Part shown: in pieces, positions 8,457 through 17,624 of the stretch
Layout: the number at the start of each line of letters is the position of its first letter
Position numbering within the stretch: the stretch's first letter is position 1
Source: Lentzea albida
GTDB taxonomy: Bacteria > Actinomycetota > Actinomycetes > Mycobacteriales > Pseudonocardiaceae
Assembly: GCF_900111005.1 (NCBI RefSeq)
Contig: NZ_FOFV01000020.1
Location: 111,843 to 175,842, forward strand
Reading direction: 5' to 3'
Length of the DNA stretch: 64,000 nucleotides
Program-made: the position numbers and the translations under genes
The notes under the pieces: generated by a model
What the model was told of the DNA's origin: nothing
The model's input: only the letters and a program-made list of their open reading frames with translations
The model's database searches: none

Positions 8457-8915
8457 TCAGCAGGTCGACGCCTTGGCGTTCGCGTCGAAGGTCGCGCCGC
8501 CGTTCCAGTCGGCCTGGCCCCAGCCGCACCTCGTGGCTCCGGGCGAGTAGACCATGTTGCCCCAGTGCGCACCGGCCGCGGGGGACGCGAAGAAGTCCAC
8601 GTACTTGTTGCGCGGACGGTCCCAGACGGTGAGCTGCAGGTCCTTGCCGGGACGTGTGCTGCCGCCCTGGTAGGCGGAGAAGCGCACCCACTTCGTGCCG
8701 CAGGCCGACGAGTAGCGCAGCTCGAACAGCCCCTTGGCGGTGGACGACGAGCCGACCGTGGTCGCGCCCGACGCGCAGCCGGTGACCTCCGGGTCCCTGT
8801 TGTCGCAGCCGGTGCCCGAACACGTCGCCGCGCTCGCCACCCCTGGTGCCATCGACAGCAAAGACGCGCACGCCGTGACCAGCAGTGCGGCCCTGCCGAG
8901 TTTTCCGAGCGTCAT
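8457..8915 (-). CDS. Secreted DUF2690 family protein
   Basis: 152-residue exported protein. ATG 8915 follows a GGGGGGAG ribosome site. Residues 1-29 form a signal peptide ending at ASA/ATC. The mature part starts CSGTGCDNRDPEVTGC, the cysteine-rich opening typical of DUF2690 proteins, which are common and often multi-copy in actinomycetes; six cysteines could form disulfides. The C-terminal half is tryptophan- and glycine-rich. Function is unknown. It is monocistronic between two terminator hairpins. Confidence 0.85.
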   Translation of the reverse strand: MTLGKLGRAALLVTACASLLSMAPGVASAATCSGTGCDNRDPEVTGCASGATTVGSSSTAKGLFELRYSSACGTKWVRFSAYQGGSTRPGKDLQLTVWDRPRNKYVDFFASPAAGAHWGNMVYSPGATRCGWGQADWNGGATFDANAKASTC

Positions 8916-9000
8916 CAGAGGACTCCCCCCTCGTGGATCTGCACGAACGGGAAGAACACTGGCAGCCGGGAACCAGGGCGAACAGCGACAACCTCCACGA

Positions 9001-9030
9001 CCGACCTCCACGTTCGATCGTGGAGGTCGG
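9001..9030 (-). terminator. Terminator of miaB operon
   Basis: 12-bp perfect stem, CCGACCTCCACG (9001-9012) and CGTGGAGGTCGG (9019-9030), with a six-base loop. It lies just past the stop of the membrane protein at 9038 and so ends the miaB operon. The rest of the gap 8916-9037 holds only the DUF2690 promoter region. Confidence 0.75.
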
Positions 9031-9037
9031 GCCGAGA

Positions 9038-9505
9038 TCAGAGCTGGGGCGGGCGGGACGCCGCGATCTTCACCCACTTGACGAGCAGCACCACCACGGC
9101 GATCACCGCGATGACCAGCCCGATGCCGGGGCCGGGTCCGATGGTCTTGTTGCTCGTCGTCGTCTGCTGCGTCCAGATCGACAGCACCCCGATGATCGAC
9201 CCCGCGAACAGCCCCAGCGAGCACACCCAGGTGAGCACCCAGCGCCGCACCGCGAGCGTGATCCCGGAGCCCGCCACGCCGACGGCGAGGGCCAGGTACG
9301 AGAACAGCGTCGGGAGGAACAGCTCCGACTCGCCGAGCACGACCTGCAGGCCCGAGTGCTCGCCGACCCACGGCAGGATCAGCGACACCAGGATCGCGAG
9401 CACCGCGATGGAGATCGTCAGAGCTCCCGTGCCGGGGTCGATCCTCTTGGCCGCCTGGCGCTCGACCGCGTCCACTTCCTTGCGCAAGAAGTCCTCGTCA
9501 CTCAC
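9038..9505 (-). CDS. Membrane protein, Rv2732c-like
   Basis: 155-residue protein with a short cytoplasmic N-terminus (SDEDFLRKEVDAVERQAAKR) and four predicted membrane helices. GTG 9505 overlaps the miaB stop as GTGA, so the two are translationally coupled. The same pairing with miaB exists in M. tuberculosis (Rv2732c). No enzymatic motif is present; function is unknown. A longer frame reaching 9634 lies within miaB and is unlikely to be used. Confidence 0.82.
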   Translation of the reverse strand: MSDEDFLRKEVDAVERQAAKRIDPGTGALTISIAVLAILVSLILPWVGEHSGLQVVLGESELFLPTLFSYLALAVGVAGSGITLAVRRWVLTWVCSLGLFAGSIIGVLSIWTQQTTTSNKTIGPGPGIGLVIAVIAVVVLLVKWVKIAASRPPQL

Positions 9506-10983
9506 TGGGCCGCACATCCCGACACGGCGGGCAGCGGGGCGGGCGCCCCGAACGACGGCAGACCGAGGCCGATGCCCGCGGTCTTGGGCTTGATGCCGGC
9601 CTCGGAGCGGTCGCCGGCCTTGGTGCGGCGCCACGACAGCGGTTCGCCGTCCGCCACGAGGTAGTGCGGGGCCGCGTACGTCACGACCGTCTCCACCACG
9701 TCACCGGGACGCGGAACCGTCGCTCCCGGCGTGAAGTGCACGAGACGACCGTCGCGCGCACGGCCGCTCATGCGCAGCGTCTCGGCGTCGCGCTTGCCCT
9801 CACCGGTGGCGACGAGGACCTCGACCGTGCGGCCGACCTGCTCCTTGTTGAGCGTGTGCGTCATCTCGTTCTGCAACGCCACGAGCCGGTCGAAGCGCTC
9901 CTGCACCACGGCCTTCGGCAGCTGGTCCGGCAGCTCGGCGGCGGGCGTTCCCGGCCGCTTCGAGTACTGGAACGTGAACGCCGACGAGAAACGGGCCTGG
10001 CGCACGACGTCGAGCGTGCCCTGGAAGTCCTCTTCGGTCTCACCGGGGAACCCGACGATGATGTCGGTGGTGATCGCGGCGTCCGGCATGGCGGCGCGGA
10101 CCTTCTCGATGATCCCCAGGTACTTCTCGGTGCGGTACGAGCGGCGCATCGCCTTGAGCAGGCGGTCCGAACCGGACTGCAGCGGCATGTGCAGGCTGTG
10201 GCACACGTTCGGCGTCTCGGCCATCGCGGCGATGACGTCGTCGGTGAAGTCCTTGGGGTGCGGCGAGGTGAAGCGCACGCGCTCCAGGCCCTCGATCTCC
10301 CCGGTGGCGCGCAACAGCTTGCCGAACGCGAGCCGGTCGCCGAACTCGACGCCGTAGGAGTTCACGTTCTGCCCCAGCAACGTCACCTCCAGCACGCCCT
10401 CGTCCACCAGCGTCTGCACCTCGGCCAGCACGTCACCGGGACGGCGGTCCTTCTCCTTGCCGCGCAACGACGGCACGATGCAGAACGTGCAGGTGTTGTT
10501 GCAGCCCACCGAGATCGACACCCAGCCCGAGTAGGCCGAGTCGCGCGCGGCCGGCAACGACGACGGGAACGTCTCCAGCGCGTCGAGGATCTCGACCTGC
10601 GCCTCCTCGTTGTGGCGCGCGCGTTCGAGCAGCACCGGCAGCGAGCCGATGTTGTGCGTGCCGAACACGACGTCGACCCAGGGGGCGCGCCGGACGATCT
10701 CGCTGCGGTCCTTCTGCGCGAGGCAGCCGCCGACGGCGATCTGCATGCCGGGCTTCGCCGCCTTCTGCGGGGCGAGGTGGCCGAGCGTGCCGTACAGCTT
10801 GTTGTCGGCGTTCTCGCGGACCGCGCAGGTGTTGAAGACGACGACGTCGGGCTGCTCGGCCTCGGTGGCCCGCTCGTAGCCCGCGTCCTCGAGCAGACCG
10901 GCGAGGCGCTCGGAGTCGTGCACGTTCATCTGACACCCGAACGTGCGGATCTGGAAGCTCTTGCGAACCTGCGCGGTACTCAC
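9502..10983 (-). CDS. miaB: tRNA methylthiotransferase MiaB
   Basis: MiaB is a radical-SAM enzyme converting i6A37 to ms2i6A37 in tRNA, acting after MiaA. The 493-residue protein has the three N-terminal cluster cysteines (C17, C53, C87), the radical-SAM motif CNNTCTFC (C161, C165, C168) and a C-terminal TRAM-like region. Start is GTG 10983; the open frame to 11214 lacks family similarity. A 50-residue C-terminal tail after TRAM is rich in Gly, Pro and Ala and looks lineage-specific. Confidence 0.96.
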   Translation of the reverse strand: MSTAQVRKSFQIRTFGCQMNVHDSERLAGLLEDAGYERATEAEQPDVVVFNTCAVRENADNKLYGTLGHLAPQKAAKPGMQIAVGGCLAQKDRSEIVRRAPWVDVVFGTHNIGSLPVLLERARHNEEAQVEILDALETFPSSLPAARDSAYSGWVSISVGCNNTCTFCIVPSLRGKEKDRRPGDVLAEVQTLVDEGVLEVTLLGQNVNSYGVEFGDRLAFGKLLRATGEIEGLERVRFTSPHPKDFTDDVIAAMAETPNVCHSLHMPLQSGSDRLLKAMRRSYRTEKYLGIIEKVRAAMPDAAITTDIIVGFPGETEEDFQGTLDVVRQARFSSAFTFQYSKRPGTPAAELPDQLPKAVVQERFDRLVALQNEMTHTLNKEQVGRTVEVLVATGEGKRDAETLRMSGRARDGRLVHFTPGATVPRPGDVVETVVTYAAPHYLVADGEPLSWRRTKAGDRSEAGIKPKTAGIGLGLPSFGAPAPLPAVSGCAAQ

Positions 10984-11113
10984 GCCAACACGATAACCCC
11001 TGGTCAGTGGCCCGAGTTTCGCGGACCGGGCAAAGCGGCGCCGACGTGCGCCGTGACCAGGCGAGACCTTCGTCGGGTGCAAGCACCGCCCACCCCCGTG
11101 GCACGATGCGCTG

Positions 11114-12037
11114 GTGCTGGGACGAGTGCATGCCGCCGTGAGCCTGTTGACCGCCGCAACGGTCCTGACGGGCTGTAGCAGCACGGTGTCGGACATCAAG
11201 ATCACGATGGCCACCGGCAGTCCCGGCGGGGTCTACTACTCGCTCGGCCGGGGTCTCGCGGACATCTGGAGCGGGCGGCTCGGCATCGCGAAGCCCCAGG
11301 TCGTCGCCACCGCCGGGTCCAAGGACAACGTCACCCGGCTGATCAACGACCAGGCGCAGGTCGGTTTCTCGCAGGCGGACGCGCTCGAAGGCGTCGAGGG
11401 CTCCGGCAAGCTGCGCGCGTTGGCCCGCATGCACGACGACTACCTGCAGGTCATCGTGCGCGCCGACCTTCCCGTGACGAAGCTGCGCGACCTGTCCGGG
11501 CTGCGCGTGTCGATCGGCGGGCGGGAGTCCGGCGTCGAGATCATCGCGAGCGAGCTGCTCAAGTCGGCGGGCGTCACCCCGCAGGCGGTCAACCTCAACC
11601 TCGACGACTCGGCGCAGGCGATGCGGGAGGGCAGGCTGGATGCGTTCTTCTGGTCGGGAGGGTTGCCCACCCTGGCCATCACGGACCTCACCAAGGGCCT
11701 CGGCGTGCGGATGCTCGACCTGAGCGACGTGCTGCCGAAGTTCCGCCAGGAGAAGCCCGTCTACGGGTCGGCGACGCTGCCCGCGTCGACCTACAACCTC
11801 CAGTCCGACCCGGTCGGGCCGGTCATCACGCTCGTCGTGCGCAACTTCCTGCTCGTCAACGAGAAGATGCCCGACGACGTCGCCGAAGCGCTGGTGCGGC
11901 AGCTGTTCGACGGCCAGCCGGAGCTCGTGAAGGCGCACTCGGCGGCCCGCACCATAGAGCAGCGGTCCGCCATCGAGACGTCACCGGTGCCGCTGCACAA
12001 CGGCGCGATGCGCTACTACCGCGAAGCCAAGGTCTGA
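11114..12037 (+). CDS. TAXI-family solute-binding lipoprotein
   Basis: 307-residue lipoprotein with a short signal peptide and lipobox LTGC (cysteine about residue 20). The mature part begins IKITMATGSPGGVYYSLG, the hallmark of TAXI-type binding proteins of TRAP transporters, which bind small acids such as glutamate or dicarboxylates. No TRAP membrane subunits (DctM/DctQ-like) are nearby. Instead it sits next to a sensor kinase and response regulator and close to gluABCD. It may therefore present ligand to the sensor rather than to a transporter (inference). Start GTG 11114; GTG 11138 is an alternative. Confidence 0.87.
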   Translation: MLGRVHAAVSLLTAATVLTGCSSTVSDIKITMATGSPGGVYYSLGRGLADIWSGRLGIAKPQVVATAGSKDNVTRLINDQAQVGFSQADALEGVEGSGKLRALARMHDDYLQVIVRADLPVTKLRDLSGLRVSIGGRESGVEIIASELLKSAGVTPQAVNLNLDDSAQAMREGRLDAFFWSGGLPTLAITDLTKGLGVRMLDLSDVLPKFRQEKPVYGSATLPASTYNLQSDPVGPVITLVVRNFLLVNEKMPDDVAEALVRQLFDGQPELVKAHSAARTIEQRSAIETSPVPLHNGAMRYYREAKV

Positions 12038-12040
12038 GAC

Positions 12041-13426
12041 CTAGATCGCGGGCAGTTCCACCACGACCTTCAGGCCACCGTCCTGCGGGGACTCCAGCCG
12101 CACGACGCCGTCGACGCGTTCCACGACCAGCCGCACGATCGAGAGCCCCAGCCCGGATCCGGGCACGTTCTGGTGCGCCGGGCTGCGCCAGAACCGGTCG
12201 GTGGCCCGTTCCAGCTCGTCCGGCTGCAGCCCGGGCCCGCCGTCGGCGACGGAGAGCCGCACGACGCCGTCGGCCTTGCGGGCGTCGACGACGATCAGCG
12301 TGCCCTCCGGGGTGAACTTCAGCGCGTTGTCCAGCAACGCGTCCAGGATCGTCTCGACGCCGCGCGGCGGGGCCAGGACCATGCCGACCTTCTGCCCGTC
12401 CAGCACGAGGTGCACGTCCTTCGCCGCCGCGGCCGACTGCCACGCCGACAGCCGTGCCGCCACGGACCTGTCGACGTCGACCGGCACCGGGTCGACGGAG
12501 CTCGACTCGGCGCGCGCCATGGCGAGCAGCTCGTCGAGGATGCGGTTGAGGCGGTCGGTCTCGCTCAGCGCCTCGACCTGGTGCACCTCCGCCTCGGAGT
12601 CGACGTGACCCTCCAGGTTGGACAGACGGAGTTTCAGGGCGGTCAACGGGTTGCGCAGCTGGTGCGAGGCGTCCGCGACGAACGCCCGCTGGGACGCGAG
12701 CACATCGCTCACGTTCGCGGCCATCTGGTCGAAGGAGCGGCTGAGCTGCCGCAGTTCCGGCGGCCCGCTCTCCGCGCCGACCGGCGGCACCGGACGGCCC
12801 GACACCACCGCCGCGAGCAGCTTGCCCGTCGCGTCGTCGAGCGCCTGCACCGGGCGCATCGTCCAGCGCACCACCGGCAGCGCCAGCAGCACCGCCAGCG
12901 CGAGCACCAGCAGGCTCGCCGCGAGCAGCAACGCCCACCAGGCGAGCACCTCGAAGCGGGTCTTCGCCGTCGGCGAGAACGTGATCACCGCGCCGCGCAC
13001 CTCGCCGTCGACCAGGACGGGTTCGGCGAGCACGAGCCGCGTCTCGTCCCAGGGCATGAACAGCGTCGGCGCTTCCGGCAGCCGCCCGGCCAGGGCCTTG
13101 CTGACCAGGTCCTGCACGCCGCTCTCGCCGAGCGCGAGGTCGTTGCGCGACGACACCAGCGGCACCGTCGGGGCGTCGCGCGCCACGACGGCCACGCCGA
13201 TGTCGTAGAGCTCGTCGTAGCGCTGCAGCTCGGGCCGCAGCAGGTCGGGCTTGTCGTCGATCAGCGGCCGCGCGGCCAGCGAGGCGAACCGGCTGGTGTC
13301 GGTGAGCCGGTCGAGGAACATCTCCTGCTGCTCCGCGGCCGCCACGTTGCGGCCCAGCGGCACGCCGAGACCCACCAGGACCAGCACGACGAGGGCGAGC
13401 ACCACGCCCAGCAACCGGGACCTCAC
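12041..13426 (-). CDS. HAMP-type sensor histidine kinase
   Basis: 461 residues: helix at 5-25, an extracytoplasmic sensor domain of about 135 residues, a second helix (about 160-186), a HAMP linker, a dimerisation domain with phospho-acceptor His255 in ASHQLRNPLTAL, and an ATPase domain with N, G1 (VADGGPGL) and G2 (GSGLGLSIV) boxes. GTG 13426 lies about 55 bp after the response-regulator stop, same strand, so they form one operon. The 3' end faces the TAXI gene with a 3-bp gap. The paired TAXI lipoprotein is a candidate co-sensor. Confidence 0.93.
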   Translation of the reverse strand: MRSRLLGVVLALVVLVLVGLGVPLGRNVAAAEQQEMFLDRLTDTSRFASLAARPLIDDKPDLLRPELQRYDELYDIGVAVVARDAPTVPLVSSRNDLALGESGVQDLVSKALAGRLPEAPTLFMPWDETRLVLAEPVLVDGEVRGAVITFSPTAKTRFEVLAWWALLLAASLLVLALAVLLALPVVRWTMRPVQALDDATGKLLAAVVSGRPVPPVGAESGPPELRQLSRSFDQMAANVSDVLASQRAFVADASHQLRNPLTALKLRLSNLEGHVDSEAEVHQVEALSETDRLNRILDELLAMARAESSSVDPVPVDVDRSVAARLSAWQSAAAAKDVHLVLDGQKVGMVLAPPRGVETILDALLDNALKFTPEGTLIVVDARKADGVVRLSVADGGPGLQPDELERATDRFWRSPAHQNVPGSGLGLSIVRLVVERVDGVVRLESPQDGGLKVVVELPAI

Positions 13427-13480
13427 AGGCCCTCACCCCACCCGATCACGACACGCCGACCCAAGATCACCCAATCGAGA

Positions 13481-14155
13481 TCACACCTGCCCCAGCCGGT
13501 AGCCGACGCCGCGCACGGTCTCCAGCAACGCGGGCCTGCCGAGCTTGGTCCGCAACGTCGCCACGTGCACGTCCAGCGTCCGGTTCGCGCCGGACCACGT
13601 GCGGCCCCACACCTCGGCGAGGATGCGCTCGCGCGTGCACACAGCGCCACCGGCCGCCATCACCAGTGCGAGCACCTGGAACTCCTTGCGCGACAGAGCG
13701 ACCGACTCCCCGGCCACCGTGACCTCGTGGCGTCCCAGGTCGACGCGCACGTCGCCGGTCTCGAACACCTCCGTCGACGCCGCGCCCACCCCCACGGGAT
13801 CGGCGCCGCGCCGGCGGCGGACGGCGTGCACGCGGGCGACCAGCTCACCCACGTCGTAGGGCTTGACCAGGTAGTCGTCGGCCCCGGCGTGCAGGCCGAG
13901 GATCCGGTCGTCGATCTCGCCGCGCGCGGACACCACGATGATCGCGACGTCCGAGGCGGCCCTGATGGCACGGCACAGCGTCACGCCGTCCATGTCGGGC
14001 AGGCCGAGGTCGAGCAGCACCACGTCGACGCCGGCGAGGCGGTCGAGCGTGCCGCGGCCAGTGGCCTGCCGGTCCACGTGGAAACCCCGCCTGGTCAGGG
14101 CGGGGACCAAGGCCTCGGCGACCCTGTCGTCGTCCTCGACGAGCAGCACGCGCAC
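13481..14155 (-). CDS. OmpR-family response regulator
   Basis: 224 residues. The receiver domain has the acidic pocket EDD (7-9), phospho-acceptor Asp49 in LLDLGLPDMDG and the KPYD lysine; a C-terminal winged helix (about 135-222) ends VRGVGYRLG. Start GTG 14155 has GGGAGG eight bases upstream. An upstream in-frame ATG at 14248 would add 31 residues unlike the family. It is divergent from gluA across 135 bp, so control of the glutamate transporter is a natural prediction. Confidence 0.93.
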   Translation of the reverse strand: MRVLLVEDDDRVAEALVPALTRRGFHVDRQATGRGTLDRLAGVDVVLLDLGLPDMDGVTLCRAIRAASDVAIIVVSARGEIDDRILGLHAGADDYLVKPYDVGELVARVHAVRRRRGADPVGVGAASTEVFETGDVRVDLGRHEVTVAGESVALSRKEFQVLALVMAAGGAVCTRERILAEVWGRTWSGANRTLDVHVATLRTKLGRPALLETVRGVGYRLGQV

Positions 14156-14290
14156 TTTCGCTACCTCCCGGGCAACCGATGTCTGCCTGTGACAGAGTTG
14201 AGACCCTAAGTCTTGCTCAATGTCCTGGACTGGTGTGGTGGCGGACACCTAGGTTTCCGCCAACGCCGACGACCCCAAATGGAGGACTGG

Positions 14291-15043
14291 ATGACTGCCG
14301 CCTCTGCACCGCCGATGATTCGCGTGGCGGGTGTGGACAAGTTCTTCGGCCCGTTGCACGTGCTCAAGAACGTGCAGCTGGAAGTGCCGAAGGGGCAGGT
14401 CGTGGTCGTGCTGGGGCCGTCGGGTTCCGGTAAGTCGACCCTGTGCCGGACCATCAACCGCCTCGAGCCGATCGATTCCGGCGTCATCGAGGTCGACGGG
14501 CAGCCGCTTCCCGCCGAAGGAAAAGAACTGGCCCGACTCCGTGCCGACGTCGGCATGGTGTTCCAGTCCTTCAACCTGTTCGCGCACAAGACCATCGTCG
14601 AGAACGTGATGCTCGCTCCGGTGAAGGTCCGCAAGACCCCGGCCGCCGACGCCCGCAGGACCGCGATGGAACTGCTGGAGCGGGTCGGGATCGCGAACCA
14701 GGCCGACAAGTTCCCGGCTCAGCTCTCCGGTGGGCAGCAGCAGCGCGCGGCGATCGCCCGTGCGCTCGCCATGAAGCCGAAGGTGATGCTGTTCGACGAA
14801 CCGACCTCGGCGCTCGACCCCGAGATGGTCCAGGAGGTCCTGGACGTCATGACGGGCCTCGCAAAGGACGGCATGACGATGCTCGTCGTCACGCACGAGA
14901 TGGGCTTCGCCCGCAAGGCCGCGGACCGGGTGATCTTCATGTCCGACGGCGAGGTCGTCGAGGACTCGACCCCGGAAGAGTTCTTCTCGGCCCCGAAGTC
15001 CAACCGCGCGAAGGACTTCCTTGGCAAGATCCTGACTCACTAG
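14291..15043 (+). CDS. gluA: Glutamate ABC transporter ATPase
   Basis: 250-residue ATPase of a polar amino-acid ABC importer: Walker A GPSGSGKST (42-50), signature LSGGQQQR, Walker B VMLFDEPTSALDP and the H-loop THEMGFA. ATG 14291 follows GGAGG. It heads the collinear set gluA-gluB-gluC-gluD, the same order as the corynebacterial glutamate uptake system, which also lies near recX-recA. The glutamate assignment rests on gene order and similarity; related amino acids are possible. Confidence 0.92.
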   Translation: MTAASAPPMIRVAGVDKFFGPLHVLKNVQLEVPKGQVVVVLGPSGSGKSTLCRTINRLEPIDSGVIEVDGQPLPAEGKELARLRADVGMVFQSFNLFAHKTIVENVMLAPVKVRKTPAADARRTAMELLERVGIANQADKFPAQLSGGQQQRAAIARALAMKPKVMLFDEPTSALDPEMVQEVLDVMTGLAKDGMTMLVVTHEMGFARKAADRVIFMSDGEVVEDSTPEEFFSAPKSNRAKDFLGKILTH

Positions 15044-15082
15044 TAGTCAGCCCACTTTCGAACGAATGGCAGGAGAAGGACG

Positions 15083-15976
15083 ATGAGGGTTCGCACCCTT
15101 GCGGCGGTGCTGCTCACGGGCGCACTGGCCCTGACCGCGTGTGGCAAGGAAGGCAGCCCGGCCGACCAGGGCGCCGCGCCCGCCGGTCTGTTCGAGGTCG
15201 CCAAGGACGTCAAGGTCGACGGCTCGCCCACGTTCGAGAAGATCAAGTCTCGTGGCTCGCTGATCGTCGGTGTGAAGGAAGACCAGCCGGGTCTGGGCTA
15301 CAAGGACCCGACGACCAACAAGTACACCGGCTTCGACATCGACATCGCGCGACTGGTCTCGGCGAAGCTGGGCTTCGACCCCGAGAAGATCCAGTTCAAG
15401 ACGATCCAGTCCGCCGCGCGCGAGCAGGCGCTGATCAACGGTGACGTCGACTACTACGTCGGCACCTACACGATCAACGCGGGCCGCAAGGAGAAGGTCG
15501 CGTTCGCGGGCCCGTACTTCGTCGCCGGCCAGGACCTGCTGGTGAAGAAGGACGACTCGTCGATCACCGGCCCGGAGACCCTCAAGGGCAAGAAGGTCTG
15601 CTCGGTCACCGGCTCCACGCCGATCAAGAAGATCCGCGACAACGGCTACACCGAGCCCGAGAACATCCTCGAGTTCCAGGGCTACTCGCAGTGCGTCACG
15701 AAGCTGCTCAACGGTGAGGTCGACGCGGTCACCACGGACGACGCGATCCTCAAGGGCTACGCGGCCGCCGAGGAGGGCAAGCTGAAGGTCGTCGGCAAGA
15801 CGTTCTCCAGCGAGCCGTACGGCATCGGCCTGCCCAAGGACGACAAGGCCCTGCGCGACAAGGTGAACGACATCCTGCAGGCCGCGCTCGACGGTGGCGA
15901 CTGGCAGAAGATCTACGACGGCACGCTCGGCAAGTCGGGTTCGGCGGCCCAGAAGCCGACGATCGACCGCTACTGA
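15083..15976 (+). CDS. gluB: Glutamate-binding lipoprotein
   Basis: 297-residue substrate-binding lipoprotein with lipobox LTAC (cysteine about residue 20) and the cluster-3 amino-acid-binding fold: GSLIVGVKEDQPGLGYKD, then YTGFDIDIARL near the N-terminus. It delivers substrate to GluCD. An AGGAGAAGG ribosome site precedes ATG 15083. It is followed by a stable hairpin (15990-16020) that may raise its level over the permeases. Confidence 0.92.
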   Translation: MRVRTLAAVLLTGALALTACGKEGSPADQGAAPAGLFEVAKDVKVDGSPTFEKIKSRGSLIVGVKEDQPGLGYKDPTTNKYTGFDIDIARLVSAKLGFDPEKIQFKTIQSAAREQALINGDVDYYVGTYTINAGRKEKVAFAGPYFVAGQDLLVKKDDSSITGPETLKGKKVCSVTGSTPIKKIRDNGYTEPENILEFQGYSQCVTKLLNGEVDAVTTDDAILKGYAAAEEGKLKVVGKTFSSEPYGIGLPKDDKALRDKVNDILQAALDGGDWQKIYDGTLGKSGSAAQKPTIDRY

Positions 15977-15989
15977 CGGCTGATCACGT

Positions 15990-16020
15990 GGCCGGTGGAT
16001 CCCACGTGGGTCCACCGGCC
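15990..16020 (+). terminator. Intra-operon hairpin between gluB and gluC
   Basis: 10-bp perfect stem, GGCCGGTGGA (15990-15999) and TCCACCGGCC (16011-16020), around an 11-base loop, with no long T-run. A hairpin after a binding-protein gene commonly stabilises the upstream message or partly ends transcription. Confidence 0.55.
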
Positions 16021-16055
16021 GTTCCTTTGAAGGCGGACGGACGGCAAGGAAACCG

Positions 16056-16703
16056 ATGAGCGTCCTCACCAACAACCTAGATCTCTTCCTGCGGCTTTTC
16101 GGCCAGACCCTGCAGCTCTTCGCGATCTCCGCGGTGCTGTCGCTGGTGCTGGGCACGCTCCTCGCCGCGCTGCGGGTCAGCCCGGTCCCGGTGTTCCGGG
16201 GCATCGGGGCGACCTACGTGACGGTGCTGCGCAACACGCCGCTGACGCTGGTGTTCGTGTTCTTCCTCTTCGCGTACCCGCTCCTGGAGATCGTGAAGAT
16301 CGAGCCCTACACCGCGGCCGTGACCGCGTTGTCGCTCTACACCGCGGCCTTCGTCTGCGAGGTCGTGCGCTCGGGCATCAACACCGTGCCGGTCGGGCAG
16401 GCCGAGGCCTCCCGCGCGCTCGGTCTCACGTTCACGCAGATGCTCGGCAACGTGGTGCTGCCGCAGGCGTTGCGCTCGGTGGTGCCGCCGATGACGAGCA
16501 CCATGATCGCGTTGCTGAAGAACACGACGGTCGCGTCCGGCTTCGCCGTCCCCCAGGCCGGTTCGATCCGCGACGCGCTGTCGGAGCAGGGTGACAACGT
16601 CCTGTTCGGACTCCTCTGGGTGGCGATCGGCTTCGTCGTCCTGGTGATGCCGCTGACGTACGTCCAGCAGGTCTTCGAGAAGCGGTGGAGCGTGGCCCGA
16701 TGA
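16056..16703 (+). CDS. gluC: Glutamate ABC transporter permease
   Basis: 215-residue inner-membrane permease of the HisM/His-Glu-Gln family with about five helices and the EAA loop (GQAEASRALGLTFTQMLGNVVLPQ). ATG 16056 follows AAGGAAA. Its stop overlaps gluD as ATGA. It forms the transmembrane channel with GluD. Confidence 0.92.
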   Translation: MSVLTNNLDLFLRLFGQTLQLFAISAVLSLVLGTLLAALRVSPVPVFRGIGATYVTVLRNTPLTLVFVFFLFAYPLLEIVKIEPYTAAVTALSLYTAAFVCEVVRSGINTVPVGQAEASRALGLTFTQMLGNVVLPQALRSVVPPMTSTMIALLKNTTVASGFAVPQAGSIRDALSEQGDNVLFGLLWVAIGFVVLVMPLTYVQQVFEKRWSVAR

Positions 16704-17572
16704 GCATGGTGCTGTTCGACGTCCCCGGCCCGAAGGCCCGCGTCCGTCACAAGATCATGGCCGTCGTCGGCATCGCCGCGGCGCTCGCCGCGATCGCGTA
16801 CGTCGTCATGCGGTTCATCGCGACCGACCAGTTCACCGCCCGCAGGCTCGACTGGATCAACTACAAGCAGATCCAGCTGTCGCTCGTCGAGGCGATCGGC
16901 AACACGCTGTCGGCGTTCGGCGTCGGCGCGGTGCTCGCACTGGCGTTCGGCGCGATCTTCGCGGCGGCCCGGCTCTCCGACCACGCCTGGGTGCGCGGTC
17001 CCGCCGCGGTGATCGTCGAGATCTTCCGCGCCATCCCACTCGTGATCATGATGTTCTTCTTCTACTACGGCCTTCCCGTGGCCGGGGTGAAGCTGAGCGC
17101 GTTCACGGCGGTCGTGGTCAGCCTGATGCTGTACAACGGCTCGGTGCTCGCGGAGATCTTCCGCGCGGGCATCAACTCGCTGCCGAAGGGGCAGTCCGAG
17201 GCCGCGTACGCCCTGGGCATGCGCAAGACGCAGGTGATGACGTTCGTGCTGCTGCCGCAGGCGCTGCGGGCGATGCTGCCGACCATCATCAGCCAGCTCG
17301 TCGTGCTGCTGAAGGACACCGCGCTCGGCTTCCTCATCACGTTCGAGGAACTGCTGCGGTGGGGCACGCGCATCGGTGGTGACGCGGTGAACTTCGGCCG
17401 TCCGATGATCTCGGTGATGATCGTGGTCGCCCTGATCTACATCGGACTGTGCCTGTTGCTCACGTGGTTCGCGAACTACCTCGAGAAGCGCAACCGCCGC
17501 AACAAGAAGGTCATCCACCGCGAGGACGACAAGGCCGAGATGCTGGTGCTCACCAGCGACGCCAACGCCTGA
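16700..17572 (+). CDS. gluD: Glutamate ABC transporter permease
   Basis: 290-residue permease partner of GluC. It has an extended N-terminal cytoplasmic part, six or so helices, and the EAA loop (GQSEAAYALGMRKTQVMTFVLLPQ region). ATG 16700 overlaps the gluC stop (ATGA). The C-terminal tail of about 25 residues is highly charged (NRRNKKVIHREDDKAE), typical of GluD. A strong terminator follows. Confidence 0.92.
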   Translation: MSMVLFDVPGPKARVRHKIMAVVGIAAALAAIAYVVMRFIATDQFTARRLDWINYKQIQLSLVEAIGNTLSAFGVGAVLALAFGAIFAAARLSDHAWVRGPAAVIVEIFRAIPLVIMMFFFYYGLPVAGVKLSAFTAVVVSLMLYNGSVLAEIFRAGINSLPKGQSEAAYALGMRKTQVMTFVLLPQALRAMLPTIISQLVVLLKDTALGFLITFEELLRWGTRIGGDAVNFGRPMISVMIVVALIYIGLCLLLTWFANYLEKRNRRNKKVIHREDDKAEMLVLTSDANA

Positions 17573-17588
17573 CGGTTCCCGCGGTACA

Positions 17589-17615
17589 GGGGCGTGTCCA
17601 CTCCGGACACGCCCC
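17589..17615 (+). terminator. Rho-independent terminator of gluABCD
   Basis: 11-bp stem GGGGCGTGTCC (17589-17599) and GGACACGCCCC (17605-17615), five-base loop, followed by TTT. It lies directly after gluD. Confidence 0.85.
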
Positions 17616-17624
17616 TTTCGCTTG

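Noticed and set aside
11114..12037. Complete TRAP transporter
   Set aside because: Only the binding protein is present; no DctM or DctQ-like membrane subunits adjoin.
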